A stretch of DNA of 64,000 nt from Azotimanducus chitobiosivorans (GTDB taxonomy: Bacteria > Pseudomonadota > Gammaproteobacteria > Pseudomonadales > Azotimanducaceae). A model generated the notes under the pieces. The model worked only from the letters and a program-made list of their open reading frames with translations, ran no database searches and was not told the origin of the DNA. Below are positions 43,052 to 51,151 of this stretch, one piece after another; position 1 is the first letter of the stretch; every line of letters starts with the position of its first letter. The stretch lies in contig OZ241339.1 in NCBI GenBank assembly GCA_965200235.1, positions 1,178,001 through 1,242,000 on the forward strand, written 5' to 3'. The translations under genes and the position numbers were made by a program.

Positions 43052-44342
43052 CGGGCGGCGTCAGGCCGGTGATGCTATGCAAGATGGCTTTACTGCCAGA
43101 TATGGTTCGCGGTGAGCCGTCGGTTAGCTTGCCCAGGAATTCGGCGAGACCGTCGTCATACGCATCTTCCGAAAACACTTCATCCACCAAACCCATCGAC
43201 TTCGCCTCGTCCGCATTCATCCTATGCCCGGCAAAAAGAATGCGCTTCGCATTCACAAGTCCAACGAGGGCGAGCAGTGACTGGGTCGCCCGCTCGCCGT
43301 AGACAACCCCTAATTTGGCTGCCGGGATGAAGTACTCCGAGCCAGCTTTGCCAACGCGAAAATCGCACGCCATGGCAAGTCCGAGGCCACCTCCGACGCA
43401 GTAGCCCTCGATTGCTGCGACCACCGGCTTCGGGCAATCGAGAATCGCCTCGCTTGCGCCGCTGACCGCTTGTTCGTAGGTCGCAACTTGTTCTGGCGTG
43501 GAACGCACCTCGCCGAATTCGCTCTTGTCGGCACCCGACGAAAAGTGTCCGTCCGCACCGGTGAGCACGATGCAGCGGACCTCATCGTTGCCGCCGAGAT
43601 CGTTGAATGCCTGTGCAATCTCCAGCCACATGGCGAAGCTCACGCAGTTCTTCTTCTCAGGGCGGTTGAGCCTGACTTCGGCAATATCGTTGCCGATTTC
43701 GATATCGATATAGCCGCTCGCCGGAACATGCGTCGGCTGAGCCGCGGGCATAGGGTCAGGGGTGCGCACCGCGACTTGCGCTTGCCTGGAGGCAGCCCGC
43801 ACCTTCTTCCGCGCCTCCATAAACGAACGCAGACGCGCCAATATCGATATGCGCCTGCGACGAACAGAGGTCGGTGTGAGATCGTTCACGACACTGGTAG
43901 CAGGCGTCGCCATGGCGGCTGAGAAGCGCGCGAAGAAGGCGTCTGCGAATGAACGCGCCGTTGATTCAATCAACCGCGCGCCGAGCTGAGCCAGCTTGCC
44001 GCCGAGCTTGGCTTCGAGCGTGTAGTCGAGGCGCGTCTCGCCAACATCATCCTGAAGCCTGATCTTCACAACCGCGCTCGCAAAGCCAGCCACGCCGCCC
44101 TTGCCGCTCGCCGTCAAGGTAAAGGATTCCGGGGGCTCTGCCTCCGAAATCACCGCATCGCCTTCAAACCGTGCCTTGATCGGCCCGACACTCGCGCTCA
44201 CGCGCGCGACGAACTTCTCCGGCGACACGGCGTGCATGGATTCGCACCCCGGCACGGCGCGCCGCAACACGGCCGGGTCGTGCAGGTGCGCCCACACCGC
44301 TTGGCGAGGAAAGGGAAGTAGCGCGTGCCCCTCAATGTCCAT
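43032..44342 (-). CDS. CoxG-like SRPBCC domain fused to an enoyl-CoA hydratase
   Basis: A 436-residue fusion. Residues 1-150 are a carbon monoxide dehydrogenase subunit G (CoxG, SRPBCC) domain: MDIEGHALLPFPRQAVWAHL, PGCESM, GKGGVAGFASAVVKI, LGARLIESTARSFADAFFARF. Residues 155-205 are a basic, Pro/Ala-rich linker. Residues 207-436 are a crotonase: IVLTGADGHFSSGADKSEFG and IEGYCVGGGLGLAMACDFR are the two oxyanion-hole motifs. CoxG usually ends in a membrane anchor and serves Mo-hydroxylase maturation or membrane docking; here that end is replaced by the CoA enzyme. First gene of the operon. Confidence 0.9.
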   Translation of the reverse strand: MDIEGHALLPFPRQAVWAHLHDPAVLRRAVPGCESMHAVSPEKFVARVSASVGPIKARFEGDAVISEAEPPESFTLTASGKGGVAGFASAVVKIRLQDDVGETRLDYTLEAKLGGKLAQLGARLIESTARSFADAFFARFSAAMATPATSVVNDLTPTSVRRRRISILARLRSFMEARKKVRAASRQAQVAVRTPDPMPAAQPTHVPASGYIDIEIGNDIAEVRLNRPEKKNCVSFAMWLEIAQAFNDLGGNDEVRCIVLTGADGHFSSGADKSEFGEVRSTPEQVATYEQAVSGASEAILDCPKPVVAAIEGYCVGGGLGLAMACDFRVGKAGSEYFIPAAKLGVVYGERATQSLLALVGLVNAKRILFAGHRMNADEAKSMGLVDEVFSEDAYDDGLAEFLGKLTDGSPRTISGSKAILHSITGLTPPDEARTL

Positions 44343-44369
44343 CAGGCAATAGGATCAATGTCTGAGGTG

Positions 44370-44666
44370 TCAAGCAGCGGCGACAGGCTCGATTTCATCC
44401 TCGACTTCATCAATGTTACAAGAAGCTCGGGCGAGTGCTAATTCGTACATCCTTTGAAGATTCATCCAATACTCAGGCGTTGTGCTGAGCGCACGCCCTA
44501 ATCGCAATGCAGTATCGGCAGTGATCGCCCGACGTCCATGAATAATCTCATGGATTCTCCGCGACGGAGTGTGAATCGCTCGCGCTAGGCGCGACTGGCT
44601 AATGCCTAGCTCGTCCAGAATTTCCGCGAGATGCTCGCCTGGGTGTATAGGGTCCATATCGTTCAT
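44370..44666 (-). CDS. higA: HigA-family antitoxin (second copy)
   Basis: A 98-residue Xre-type antitoxin: DPIHPGEHLAEILDELGISQ, an HTH with SRRIHEIIHGRRAITADTAL, and WMNLQRMYELALA. It has an extra acidic tail (DEVEDEIEP). The toxin upstream appears frameshifted, so it may be an orphan. Either of two close ATGs (MNDMDP) may start it. Confidence 0.9.
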   Translation of the reverse strand: MNDMDPIHPGEHLAEILDELGISQSRLARAIHTPSRRIHEIIHGRRAITADTALRLGRALSTTPEYWMNLQRMYELALARASCNIDEVEDEIEPVAAA

Positions 44667-44675
44667 AGAAACGCT

Positions 44676-44950
44676 CTAATGATAGTCGATAACCTCGATC
44701 TCCGTGGCACCTTGATCCGACCAGCGAAAGCATACGCACCATTGATCGTTAATGCGAATGCTATATCGACCATCCATTTTACCCTTCAGCGCCTTCAATT
44801 GATGCGATGGCGGGATAGCCAAGTCGGACAATGCGACCGCTGCCATGACTCGCTGCAGCCTCATCCGCGCTCTTCGCTATATATGCGGCGGTAAGCGCGG
44901 CACCTGATTACCATCAGCGCCTCAGCATTGCTATCCTTAAATCGACGCAT
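44676..44950 (-). pseudogene. higB: HigB toxin, frameshifted
   Basis: The last 62 codons (44676-44864) match the C-terminal two thirds of HigB: QLKALKGKMDGRYSIRINDQ, VCFRW, and the final EIEVIDYH, close to the intact toxin at 30192. Upstream, MRRFKDSNAEALM (from ATG 44950) resembles a HigB N terminus but is in another frame that stops at GGATGA. One or two indels therefore break the gene. Confidence 0.65.
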
Positions 44951-44978
44951 GATGATCGTTCAAGCGGCACAACGGCGG

Positions 44979-46538
44979 TCAGCCTCCCACCCTTGAAGCA
45001 TGGAACGCATCGATCACATCCAGTTGATCCTTGAGATGCTGATCGATTGCTCTCGGATTCGCGCCAAGCTCGAGCGCCTGTCCCTTCTCTTCGTCATAGA
45101 CAGGCCAATGCGGCAGACCCTCTCCATTCGGGTCGCCGGCACGGGCGAAGTTGCGCCAATAACCCGATAGGAGGCGCGCGACTTCACGGTCCTCAATCGT
45201 CAATGCCCAATCTGTCCGGTCAAGATTGTTGAACACATAAGCAATCTCCGCGGCATGGAAGGCACCGAGGTCGCGCCCGTATTCCGGCAACTCAGGGACG
45301 TGCGTGAAGTGGTAGAGATAGGCTGGCTGACCTGCACGGACCGCGGCACGCGCCCATGTGCGCGCTTCCCATGCAAACAGCCGATGAGACAGAATCCGAT
45401 CGCGAGCAAATCGCGCGCCGCGTTCCATTTCGCTCGCGTAGGCCGCGATGAAGTCGTCGGCATGCGTCGAGGACTCCGTGCGCAGCTGCTCGATGAGCGT
45501 CTCTCGCGTTACATCGGGCAGTTCTCCAAATAGCGCGGTCTCCTCGTCGGCGTTGGCGCCCACCAAGACCGGCACCTGGCTTCCTTTGCCATCCTCGTAC
45601 AACACGAGCATCTGCTCCGGGAACAAATGACCGTCCACGTTCACCGCTGGATATGGCACCGTATAGCCACTCGCCTCAAGCATCGTAAACAGCGATTCCG
45701 CGTCCATTGCTCGCAAGGTATCGAGATTCTTCGCGCCCAACCGCTCAACAACTTGTCGTCCCATCGTGTAGCCGGAAGAGGCACCTGTCCATGTACCTTC
45801 GCTGAGCGTCGGATGCAGCGCAAAGCAACCTGCCGATTCGCCAATGGCTTTCGCGAACAATCCTTTTGCCAGCGGCGAAGCTTGCAGATAGCAGACGCTC
45901 GCGCTGCCGGCGGACTCGCCAAAAATAGTGACGTTGTCCGGGTCGCCGCCGAATGCCGCGATATTCGCCTGCACCCACCGGAGCGCAGCCACTTGGTCGA
46001 GCAATCCTTGATTGCCATTGGCGTCCTCACCCTCAAGCCACGGGTGCGCAAAGAATCCAAACGGCCCAAGGCGGTAATTGATCGTGACCAGAACGATGCC
46101 GTCCCTCGCCGTGTCGGTGCCGTCGTACCATTCCAGATGCCCGTGGCCAATCTCGAAGCTGCCGCCGTGTATCCAGAACATCACGGGCGCTTTGTGGCCT
46201 GCGCTTGATGCCGTCCAAACGTTGAGATACAGGCAGTCTTCGCTGCGCGGCACAGTCCCGCGGCTGTAGATGCCCGTGACGTGAGGCTGCCAGCAAGGGG
46301 TGCCGAACTCGACGGCTTCTCGCACTCCGCGCCATGGCGGATGCGGCGCCGGCGCCCTCCATCTGAGTTCCCCTATCGGCGGGGCGGCGTAGGGGATACC
46401 TTTGTAGACCCGCACGCCGGCAGCCTTGTCGCTGAAAGCGCCAACAATCGGCCCTTCGGTTGTTTCAACGCGCGTGGCGGCGTCGCCGAGTCCAAGCTGC
46501 GCCATCATAAGACCAACAGCCAATACAACGGATCTCAT
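44979..46538 (-). CDS. Secreted type-B carboxylesterase
   Basis: A 519-residue alpha/beta hydrolase with signal peptide (SVVLAVGLMMAQLGLGDAA). EDCLYLNVW is the carboxylesterase type-B signature 2; FGESAGSASV holds the nucleophile Ser; the oxyanion region is WIHGGSFEIG. It hydrolyses carboxylic esters in the periplasm or outside. ATGA overlap with the upstream prolyl oligopeptidase gene implies one transcript. Confidence 0.92.
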   Translation of the reverse strand: MRSVVLAVGLMMAQLGLGDAATRVETTEGPIVGAFSDKAAGVRVYKGIPYAAPPIGELRWRAPAPHPPWRGVREAVEFGTPCWQPHVTGIYSRGTVPRSEDCLYLNVWTASSAGHKAPVMFWIHGGSFEIGHGHLEWYDGTDTARDGIVLVTINYRLGPFGFFAHPWLEGEDANGNQGLLDQVAALRWVQANIAAFGGDPDNVTIFGESAGSASVCYLQASPLAKGLFAKAIGESAGCFALHPTLSEGTWTGASSGYTMGRQVVERLGAKNLDTLRAMDAESLFTMLEASGYTVPYPAVNVDGHLFPEQMLVLYEDGKGSQVPVLVGANADEETALFGELPDVTRETLIEQLRTESSTHADDFIAAYASEMERGARFARDRILSHRLFAWEARTWARAAVRAGQPAYLYHFTHVPELPEYGRDLGAFHAAEIAYVFNNLDRTDWALTIEDREVARLLSGYWRNFARAGDPNGEGLPHWPVYDEEKGQALELGANPRAIDQHLKDQLDVIDAFHASRVGG

Positions 46539-48673
46539 GTCTGCCGATCCATGAGCGCCTGCATCAAAAAGGTCACGACCAGCGCATCGCGCCGCGCCAC
46601 CTGATTGAGGTTCGCCGCGGCACTGTGCCCGCCTTCAGTGTTCTCGTAGTACACAACGTCGTGCCCGGCAGCTATCATCCTAGCGGTCATCTTGCGCGCA
46701 TGGCCCGGATGCACGCGGTCATCGCGGGTCGAAGTCGTCAAGAACACTTGCGGGTAGTCCACATCGTCGCGGACGTTTTGATACGGCGAGTAGGCCGCGA
46801 GCCATGCCCGCTCCTCGGGCACATCCGGATCGCCGTATTCCGCGATCCAAGACGCCCCGGCAAGCAGCTTGTGGTAGCGCAGCATATCGAGCAAAGGCAC
46901 TGCGCACACGACAGCGCCAAATAGCTCCGGGCGCTGCGTCAGCAGCGCACCGACGAGCAAGCCGCCGTTCGAGCCGCCGTAAATACCGAGCTTGGCAGCT
47001 TCGGTGACGCCCGTGTCAATCAAATCCTCGGCCACCGCCGCAAAGTCGTCGTAAGCGCGCTGACGATTGGCTTGCAGCGCCGCCTGATGCCATGCCGGGC
47101 CGAATTCGCCGCCGCCGCGAATATTGGCGATGACATAGGCTCCGCCCGCTTCGAGCCATGCGACAGGCAAGGGACCGAGATAGGACGGCGTCAGCGAAAT
47201 TTCAAATCCGCCGTAGCCATACAGCAGCGTCGGCGCAGGGCCTTCGGCGTCGCGCCGCTTGACCAGAAAATAGGGCACGCGCGTGCCGTCGGCGGACGTC
47301 GCGAAGGACTGGCTTGCCAGATAGGCTGACGAATCAAACCGCGCCGGCAATTGCGCGATCACGCGCGGCTTCGCTTCACCTTCAATGGCATGCAAGCTGT
47401 CCGGCACGAGAAATTCTTCCCCGTTCACAAACACGAGACCGCTCTCCGAAGTAGCTGAAACGATGCTGAGCGTGCCAGTGCTCGGCACATCAACTTGCGT
47501 CTGCATCCAGTTGGATTCATCGCGCGAGAGGCGCACAAGCCGGGTGCGCACGTTATCCATGATGCTCACGTAGAGATGGGACTGCGCAACCTGCACGCTT
47601 TGTATGGCGCCAGTTTCAGGTGGGACAAGGACAGTTTCCACGCCTGACAGATCGCCTTGCAAGAGCGCGCCAAGAGGGACTGCGACGAGCGCTCCAGCAG
47701 GATGCACATGGCCATCGACATCCCACGCAGAGCGCGTCAAGGCGATGATGCGCTTCCCGAACATGCCTCGCCAATCAATATCCTCGGGCAGTGGCAGCTG
47801 CGTCGGACTGACGTCTTCCGCGAGCGGGTCGCCGAGATAGCTCACCTGCTCACGAAAGAACCCAGGCGAACCGACCACAAACACATGGGTGCCGGCGGAA
47901 GATCGCACAACGACCGGAGTGGCGCTGACATAGTCGCTTGACACTTCGAACAAACGACGACTCTCTTCGAGCGACTCGCCGCGTTTCCATAGCCTCACTT
48001 CCGCTGAATAGCCCGAATCGGTGGTGCGAAAACCGCTGCCCGCCTTGCTGATCAGCAGATGATCTTCGTCGAGCCATTCCATGTCTTGCTTGGCCTCATC
48101 GCTGATAAAGCCGTCTTCCACGAACGCTTGGCGCCGCACGTTGAACTCGCGCACCACGACCGCATCGGCGCCGCCTCGCGAGAGGCTGATCATGCACCGC
48201 TCAAAATCCGGCCGCAGACAGGCGCGCCCCTTGTAGACCCAGTTCTCGCCTTCCGCTTCCGCGAGGGCGTCGATGTCGAGCAAAGTCTCCCATTCAGGCT
48301 CACCAGCCAGATACGACCCAATAGACGCCGCGCGCAGGATGCCGCGCATATGACGCTCGTCCTGCCAGAAGTTGAACACGCGCGTCCCCGCGTGTCCCGC
48401 GTATGCGATGCGATCAGTTGCGGAGTACACCGCGAGCGCCGCATCTCGAATAGCCGCAAACCGCTCGTCCGACTCAAGGCGCGCTTGCGATGCATGGTTC
48501 TGCGTCTCTACCCACTCAAGGGCTTCGCTTCCTAGGACTTCTTCGAGCCAGAGGTAGGGGTCCTCTTTGCCGCTCGCTTGGAGATTCATCGTCAACGGAA
48601 ACATGAATGACAAAAGCGTCAGTATCCACGATTGCCGAGTGACCGTTCGCTGCCTCATGGGAAATGCCTTCAT
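46535..48673 (-). CDS. Prolyl oligopeptidase family (S9A) serine peptidase
   Basis: A 712-residue secreted peptidase: signal peptide (ILTLLSFMFPLTMNLQASG), beta-propeller (about 50-430), then alpha/beta hydrolase. GIYGGSNGGLLVGALLTQRP holds the nucleophile, TSTRDDRVHPGHARK the Asp, ENTEGGHSAAAN the His. EDPYLWLEEVLGSEALEWVE is the typical start of bacterial prolyl endopeptidases. ATG 48673 has AAGGAT just upstream. Confidence 0.93.
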   Translation of the reverse strand: MKAFPMRQRTVTRQSWILTLLSFMFPLTMNLQASGKEDPYLWLEEVLGSEALEWVETQNHASQARLESDERFAAIRDAALAVYSATDRIAYAGHAGTRVFNFWQDERHMRGILRAASIGSYLAGEPEWETLLDIDALAEAEGENWVYKGRACLRPDFERCMISLSRGGADAVVVREFNVRRQAFVEDGFISDEAKQDMEWLDEDHLLISKAGSGFRTTDSGYSAEVRLWKRGESLEESRRLFEVSSDYVSATPVVVRSSAGTHVFVVGSPGFFREQVSYLGDPLAEDVSPTQLPLPEDIDWRGMFGKRIIALTRSAWDVDGHVHPAGALVAVPLGALLQGDLSGVETVLVPPETGAIQSVQVAQSHLYVSIMDNVRTRLVRLSRDESNWMQTQVDVPSTGTLSIVSATSESGLVFVNGEEFLVPDSLHAIEGEAKPRVIAQLPARFDSSAYLASQSFATSADGTRVPYFLVKRRDAEGPAPTLLYGYGGFEISLTPSYLGPLPVAWLEAGGAYVIANIRGGGEFGPAWHQAALQANRQRAYDDFAAVAEDLIDTGVTEAAKLGIYGGSNGGLLVGALLTQRPELFGAVVCAVPLLDMLRYHKLLAGASWIAEYGDPDVPEERAWLAAYSPYQNVRDDVDYPQVFLTTSTRDDRVHPGHARKMTARMIAAGHDVVYYENTEGGHSAAANLNQVARRDALVVTFLMQALMDRQT

Positions 48674-48744
48674 ATCCTTGCCGAAGTCGCATACGATACA
48701 TTGAATCGGCTTTCAAGGAGTCATCTTTCAAACGCAATACGCAA

Positions 48745-48787
48745 AATCGTGTCAAATTGATGATTGAAGCATCAATTTGACACGATT
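48745..48787. promoter_or_regulatory. 18 bp perfect inverted repeat between divergent genes
   Basis: Arms 48745-48762 and 48770-48787 are perfectly complementary with a 7 base spacer. Each arm contains TTGACA pointing outward, a good -35 hexamer for the divergent peptidase and ATPase genes; on the plus strand a weak GATGAT -10 follows 17 bases later. The site may be an operator shared by two promoters. Confidence 0.55.
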
Positions 48788-48811
48788 GAGTCAATCAACG
48801 ATGATGCGCAC

Positions 48812-50005
48812 ATGATTGAAAGACACCTGTCGAAAAGCCTCCTCAAAGCTGCGGATTCCTATCCCGTCGTGACCCTCACCGGTGCGCGACAATCGGGCAA
48901 AACGACGCTCGTGCGCGCGCTGTTTCCCGATCACACCTACGTCACGCTCGAGTCGCCCGATGCCCGATCACAAGCGCTCGCAGATCCTCGCGCCTTCCTC
49001 GCACGCAACACGCACTTGATTCTCGACGAAGTGCAGCGTGCGCCCGATCTCCTGTCGTATATTCAAGAACGCGTCGACGAAGACCGGACGCATGGCCGTT
49101 TTATCGTCACAGGATCACACAATCTGCTACTCATGAAATCCGTGTCGCAGACCTTGGCGGGTCGCACAGCGGTACTTGATCTCTGCCCTTTCTCGGTTGC
49201 CGAACTCGGCGCAAGACCCGCGATCGATCCCTTCAATCTCAATGCAGTCACTTCGAACGCCGAGCACGCGCCGCCGCGAGGCATATGGGAGACGCTCTTT
49301 ACCGGGTTCTATCCGTATATTCACGATCGAGGCGCTGACAGCCAAGAATGGTATGCGGACTACTTCCGCACGTATGTCGAGCGAGACTTGCGCGAGATCA
49401 TAGAAGTGAACGACCTGCCGAGATTTGAGACGTTCGTCCGGCTCGCCGCTTCGCACACAGGCCGGGAACTGAATTATTCGACGCTCGCCAGCGATATCGG
49501 CGTCACACAGCAGACAGCCCGGCGCTATCTGCACGCTCTTGAACTTGGCTACCTTGTGCGCACGCTCCCCCCGCACGTAGCGAACTTCCGCAAGCGCGTT
49601 CGCACCCGCCCACGCCTGCACTTCATGGATAGCGGACTTGTCTGCTATCTGCTTGGCATTCGCGATGCCGAAATGCTGGAGCGACACCCCTTGCGCGGGC
49701 ACATCTTTGAATCCTACGTGGTCTCCGAACTCATCAAGCACGGCTCATCGCTTCGCCGCGACCAACCGCTCTACTACTGGCGCGACGCCACCGGCCACGA
49801 GATCGATATCGTGATTGATGCCGGTTCAACACTCATCCCGGTTGAGGTGAAATCGGGAAGCACCGTCGCATCGGACGCCTTCAAAACGATTGAATGGTGG
49901 ATGCAGCTTCCCAACAACCCTGCCATGCGAGCTGTTCTCGTCCACGGCGGCGACGCCTGCTTTGATGTTCGCAACACGAAAGTGCTGCCTTGGTTCCTTG
50001 CGTGA
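48812..50005 (+). CDS. COG1373-type ATPase (AAA_14 + DUF4143)
   Basis: A 397-residue protein: AAA_14 ATPase domain with Walker A TGARQSGKTT (residues 23-32) and Walker B LILDEVQRAPDLL, then DUF4143 (KVRPRLHFMDSGLVCYLLGI; YYWRDATGHEIDIVID, a PD-(D/E)xK-like core ending VEVKSG). Widespread, function unsettled; some are proposed mobile or defence-linked. ATG 48812 starts the conserved domain; an upstream ATG at 48764 lies in the inverted repeat. Convergent with dnaJ (7 bases apart). Confidence 0.88.
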   Translation: MIERHLSKSLLKAADSYPVVTLTGARQSGKTTLVRALFPDHTYVTLESPDARSQALADPRAFLARNTHLILDEVQRAPDLLSYIQERVDEDRTHGRFIVTGSHNLLLMKSVSQTLAGRTAVLDLCPFSVAELGARPAIDPFNLNAVTSNAEHAPPRGIWETLFTGFYPYIHDRGADSQEWYADYFRTYVERDLREIIEVNDLPRFETFVRLAASHTGRELNYSTLASDIGVTQQTARRYLHALELGYLVRTLPPHVANFRKRVRTRPRLHFMDSGLVCYLLGIRDAEMLERHPLRGHIFESYVVSELIKHGSSLRRDQPLYYWRDATGHEIDIVIDAGSTLIPVEVKSGSTVASDAFKTIEWWMQLPNNPAMRAVLVHGGDACFDVRNTKVLPWFLA

Positions 50006-50012
50006 GCCGCGC

Positions 50013-51134
50013 TCAAGGCCGACCGTCGCTAAAAAAATCCTTGAGCTTGCTTCGCCAGCCGCTCGCCTCAGGTGAATGGCGCTCGCCTTTCTCCTGAAGC
50101 GCGGCGTCGAGCTCCAGCAATATCTCGCGCTGCCGCGCACTGAGATTGACCGGCGTTTCCACGCGCAGCCGGCAGTAGAGGTCGCCCACGCCGCCGCCGC
50201 GCACCGGCCTCACGCCCTTGCCGCGAAGCTTGAAGGTTTTCCCCGATTGCGTGCCCGCTGGCACATCGATTCGCGCGCGCCCATCCAAGGTCGGCACCTC
50301 CACCTTACTACCGAGCGCGGCTTCAGTGAAGCTCACTGGCACTTCGCACCAGAGATGCGCGCCCTTGCGCTCGAAGATCTCGTGCGGCTTGAGGTCTACT
50401 TCGACATACAGATTGCCTGCAGGCCCACCCGATTCACTGCGCTCGCCCTCGCCAGCGAGACGGATTTGATCGCCGACATCGACGCCCGCAGGAATGTTCA
50501 CCGACAGGGTGCGCTGCTTTTCAACATGCCCGCGTCCTCGACATGTAGGGCACGGGTCGCGAATGATCGAACCGCGCCCGCCGCAGCGACGGCAGGTCTG
50601 CTCCAGAGAAAAGAAGCCTTGCGATGTGCGCGTGACGCCCGCGCCGTTGCACACATTGCAGGTCACAGGCGCGGTCCCTTTGCGCGCACCGGAGCCGCCG
50701 CAGTCTTCGCAGGTCACGCGCGTCGGCACACGCAACTTGACCTCGTCGCCGCGAACAGCTTGCTCGAGCGTCAAGCTCAGCTTATAGCGCATGTCGCGCC
50801 CGCGCGATGCCCGCTGGCCTCGGCCTTGACTGAAGACATCGCCGAAGATGTCACCAAAGATATCGCCGAAGCCGCGTCCGCCGAAGCCGCCCTGCTGCCC
50901 TGCCCCAGAAACGCCTGCATGCCCGAATTGATCGTAGGCCGAACGCTGTTCGTCGTTCGATAGCACCTCATAGGCTTCCGAAGCCTCTTTGAAGCCTTCG
51001 GCAGCTTTTTCGTCATCCGGATTCCGGTCCGGATGCAGCTTCATCGCGAGGCGGCGGTACGCCTTCTTGATCTCGTCCTGGCCGGCATTGCGCGCAACCC
51101 CGAGTACCTCGTAGTAGTCACGCTTGTCCGCCAT
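50013..51134 (-). CDS. dnaJ: Chaperone protein DnaJ
   Basis: A 373-residue type I Hsp40: J-domain with KLHPDRNPDD, Gly/Phe-rich linker (GFGGRGFGDIFGDIFGDVF), four CxxCxGxG zinc motifs (CEDCGGSG, CNVCNGAG, CRRCGGRG, CPTCRGRG) and a C-terminal substrate domain. Co-chaperone stimulating DnaK ATPase. It follows dnaK by 17 bases. Confidence 0.97.
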   Translation of the reverse strand: MADKRDYYEVLGVARNAGQDEIKKAYRRLAMKLHPDRNPDDEKAAEGFKEASEAYEVLSNDEQRSAYDQFGHAGVSGAGQQGGFGGRGFGDIFGDIFGDVFSQGRGQRASRGRDMRYKLSLTLEQAVRGDEVKLRVPTRVTCEDCGGSGARKGTAPVTCNVCNGAGVTRTSQGFFSLEQTCRRCGGRGSIIRDPCPTCRGRGHVEKQRTLSVNIPAGVDVGDQIRLAGEGERSESGGPAGNLYVEVDLKPHEIFERKGAHLWCEVPVSFTEAALGSKVEVPTLDGRARIDVPAGTQSGKTFKLRGKGVRPVRGGGVGDLYCRLRVETPVNLSARQREILLELDAALQEKGERHSPEASGWRSKLKDFFSDGRP

Positions 51135-51151
51135 GTTGAATCAGCGCTGCC

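Noticed and set aside
38556..44342. Carbon monoxide dehydrogenase operon (coxMSLG)
   Set aside because: The large subunit lacks AYRCSFR and coxDEF-type genes are absent; treated as a general Mo-hydroxylase.
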